From Planctomycetaceae bacterium (GTDB taxonomy: Bacteria; Planctomycetota; Planctomycetia; Pirellulales; Pirellulaceae): DNA of 64,000 bases. Below the pieces are notes generated by a model. It saw only the letters and a list, made by a program, of their open reading frames with translations, made no database searches and was not told where the DNA came from. Position numbers and translations under genes: made by a program. Of the stretch, positions 62,636-64,000 are shown piece by piece. The stretch spans positions 62,001 to 126,000 of the forward strand of contig JAHEBQ010000013.1 in NCBI GenBank assembly GCA_024642205.1, written 5' to 3'. Numbering within the stretch: position 1 is the stretch's first letter; each line of letters opens with the position of its first letter.

Positions 62636-64000
62636 TCACTCCCATAATTTAAAGGGCTTGCCCTCGCCCGATTGCAGTTCGAGTTCACGAACCAACGTTG
62701 TTCCGTTGGGCAAGACAATTCTCAAATGAATCAACTCTCCCTCGACGGGCAGCTCGATTTCATGTGTTTCCCAGTCTTCGGAATCGGAGATAATGAACAA
62801 TCGTTTGCATTCCGGCTTGAATTCCTTTTGTCCTTTTACTCGCCACGCCAACGAACCTGAGCCAGCGACCGTTGAACGAATCTTGATTTTCGCGGTCATG
62901 GGCCCGGCGAGCCGAAGCCCGGTGCGAACCAGAATTGGAGCCTTGGATTTTGCCTTTCCGCTTGCTACCACCCGCAGCGATCCCTCTGCCACATCCAGTA
63001 GGCCACTGCGGGCAGTCCAGCCGTTGAGTAACATGGGTTTGGATTTGGTTCCCGGATCATCTACCGTCGACCCGGCAACAAACTTCGATCGAAGTGGTGG
63101 GGCCGGCTTGCCATCGAGATAAAAATCAAAATAGTCACTCGACACTTTTGGCAGCGATGCGTTGGACAGCCCAGGCGGACGAAGTTCCCCCGCCCAGGAT
63201 ATCAACTTGGAACGAAGCTGATTCGCGATCTCAGGGTGCGTTGCAGCCAGGTTGTGCTTTTCCTCAAGGTCGGTGTCTAGATCAAAAAGATACTCGCGAG
63301 TTCCACCGCGGAGTAATTTCCAGTTACCGTCACGGATCGCCGATTGGGAAGTCCAGCGCCACATCAGCACATGGTGCGGCGACTTGCTGTTTTTGCCAGT
63401 CAAATACGGAATCAGATTGACGCCATCAAGATCACCTTTTGCGGTTTCAACGTTCGCAAGCGCGACCGCGGTCGCCGACACGTCGAGGCTGCTGACCGGA
63501 TACTGGTAAACCTGTCCGCCCGGAATGGTGCCAGGCCAGCAAACAACAAACGGCACGTGCATACCGCCTTCCGACAACATTCCTTTTTCACCGTTGAGCG
63601 GGTCATTGAGCGATCCGTCCCAGCCAGCTCCACTGCCGGGGATATCTGCTTTGTGAATCTTGAGCGGCGCGCCGTTGTCTCCGATGTAAAAGATCAGCGT
63701 TTTTTCGATCAGCCCGTGTTTCGCAAGCGTGTCGGTGATCAAACCGACCCCGTCGTCCACCGCTGAAATCATGGCCAACGCCTGTCGTCGCCGTTCAGGC
63801 ATTGTACCGGGAAAACGATCGAGGTATTTCTGTGGCGCATCAAGCGGAACGTGTGGCGCGCGGTAAGCGATGTACAGAAAGAAAGGCGTGTCGCTGTAAC
63901 GATCGATGATTGACGCCGCTGCCCGGCTGCATCCGTCAACGTGATACATCTCCGGTGCCAGATTTGCCATTTTGCGATCCCGGCCGTCGAGCGTGATGTT
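62636..64000 (-). CDS. Sulfatase, 5' end outside window
   Basis: The C-terminal 454 residues of a third sulfatase in this cluster; the formylglycine region lies beyond base 64000, so the active-site type cannot be read. Seen: SDTPFFLYIAYRAPHVPLDAP with the metal or sulfate His, LIFYIGDNGAPLKIHKADIP with the Asp-Asn ligands, GGMHVPFVVCWPGTIPGG, and the C-terminal subdomain AIRDGNWKLLRGGTREYLFD. After the sulfatase fold come about 150 residues (ARSGLLDVAEGSLRVVASGK, LAWRVKGQKEFKPECKR) that form a beta-rich appendage, maybe glycan-binding. Exported by inference. The frame is open through the end of the window, with NITLDGRDRK before the first Met. Confidence 0.85.
   Translation of the reverse strand, partial: NITLDGRDRKMANLAPEMYHVDGCSRAAASIIDRYSDTPFFLYIAYRAPHVPLDAPQKYLDRFPGTMPERRRQALAMISAVDDGVGLITDTLAKHGLIEKTLIFYIGDNGAPLKIHKADIPGSGAGWDGSLNDPLNGEKGMLSEGGMHVPFVVCWPGTIPGGQVYQYPVSSLDVSATAVALANVETAKGDLDGVNLIPYLTGKNSKSPHHVLMWRWTSQSAIRDGNWKLLRGGTREYLFDLDTDLEEKHNLAATHPEIANQLRSKLISWAGELRPPGLSNASLPKVSSDYFDFYLDGKPAPPLRSKFVAGSTVDDPGTKSKPMLLNGWTARSGLLDVAEGSLRVVASGKAKSKAPILVRTGLRLAGPMTAKIKIRSTVAGSGSLAWRVKGQKEFKPECKRLFIISDSEDWETHEIELPVEGELIHLRIVLPNGTTLVRELELQSGEGKPFKLWE

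Overview
The window looks like chromosomal DNA from a planctomycete, probably a member of the Pirellulales. I infer this from gene content: formylglycine-type sulfatases, a Tat-exported Gfo/Idh/MocA oxidoreductase, a DUF1501 relic, a BlaI/M56 sensor pair with a giant sensor, ThuA-like and SASA hydrolases, a DUF1080-like protein with EF-hands, and a short MWWQG-type protein I remember from planctomycetes. Few starts have strong Shine-Dalgarno sites. I see no rRNA, tRNA, CRISPR array or prophage.

Layout. 1-8.4 kb: a cut SASA esterase, a ThuA-like protein, a HEAT-like gene broken by an in-frame TGA, a DUF455 ferritin-like gene overlapping an ATP-grasp-like gene, and a secreted beta-helix protein. 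8.4-20.6 kb: a two-gene SPFH operon behind an extended -10 promoter, a DPP-IV peptidase, a glycosyltransferase, a NodB deacetylase, a Gfo/Idh/MocA protein, a coupled RibD-reductase/DDAH pair and a BNR protein. 20.7-32.1 kb: a serine hydrolase fused to a VanX dipeptidase, an SDF symporter fused to a solute-binding domain, an O/P porin, a membrane alpha/beta hydrolase and a cNMP-domain patatin. 32.3-41.6 kb: an EF-hand protein tail to tail with a sulfatase of unusual active-site motif, an AsmA/TamB-like membrane protein, CYTH-CHAD, a sialidase and a PhyH-type dioxygenase.

41.9-43.6 kb holds a REP-associated (Y1/HUH) transposase between short repeats, with one 11-base core direct upstream and inverted downstream. 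43.8-48.2 kb is a BlaI-like repressor and a 1323-residue M56 sensor; the promoter (TTGACA-16-TATAAA) lies inside two dyads 22 bp apart, which argues for autorepression. 48.4-51.5 kb is a divergent carotenoid/retinol-type oxidoreductase and fatty-acid desaturase pair.

52.3-56.1 kb is a probable stress operon: a sigma-54-type promoter, an isoaspartyl methyltransferase fused to an erythromycin-esterase-like domain, an unknown alpha-helical protein and a SIMPL protein. 57.5-64 kb has three sulfatases, a GNAT-like protein and an eroded DUF1501 pseudogene.

Taken together the genes suit a polysaccharide-degrading bacterium: sulfatases, deacetylase, sialidase, SASA esterase and a beta-helix protein act on sulfated or acetylated glycans, and envelope proteins handle stress and uptake. 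Three places (3447, about 4960 and 8510) look like broken reading frames; sequencing error must be excluded before biology is read into them.
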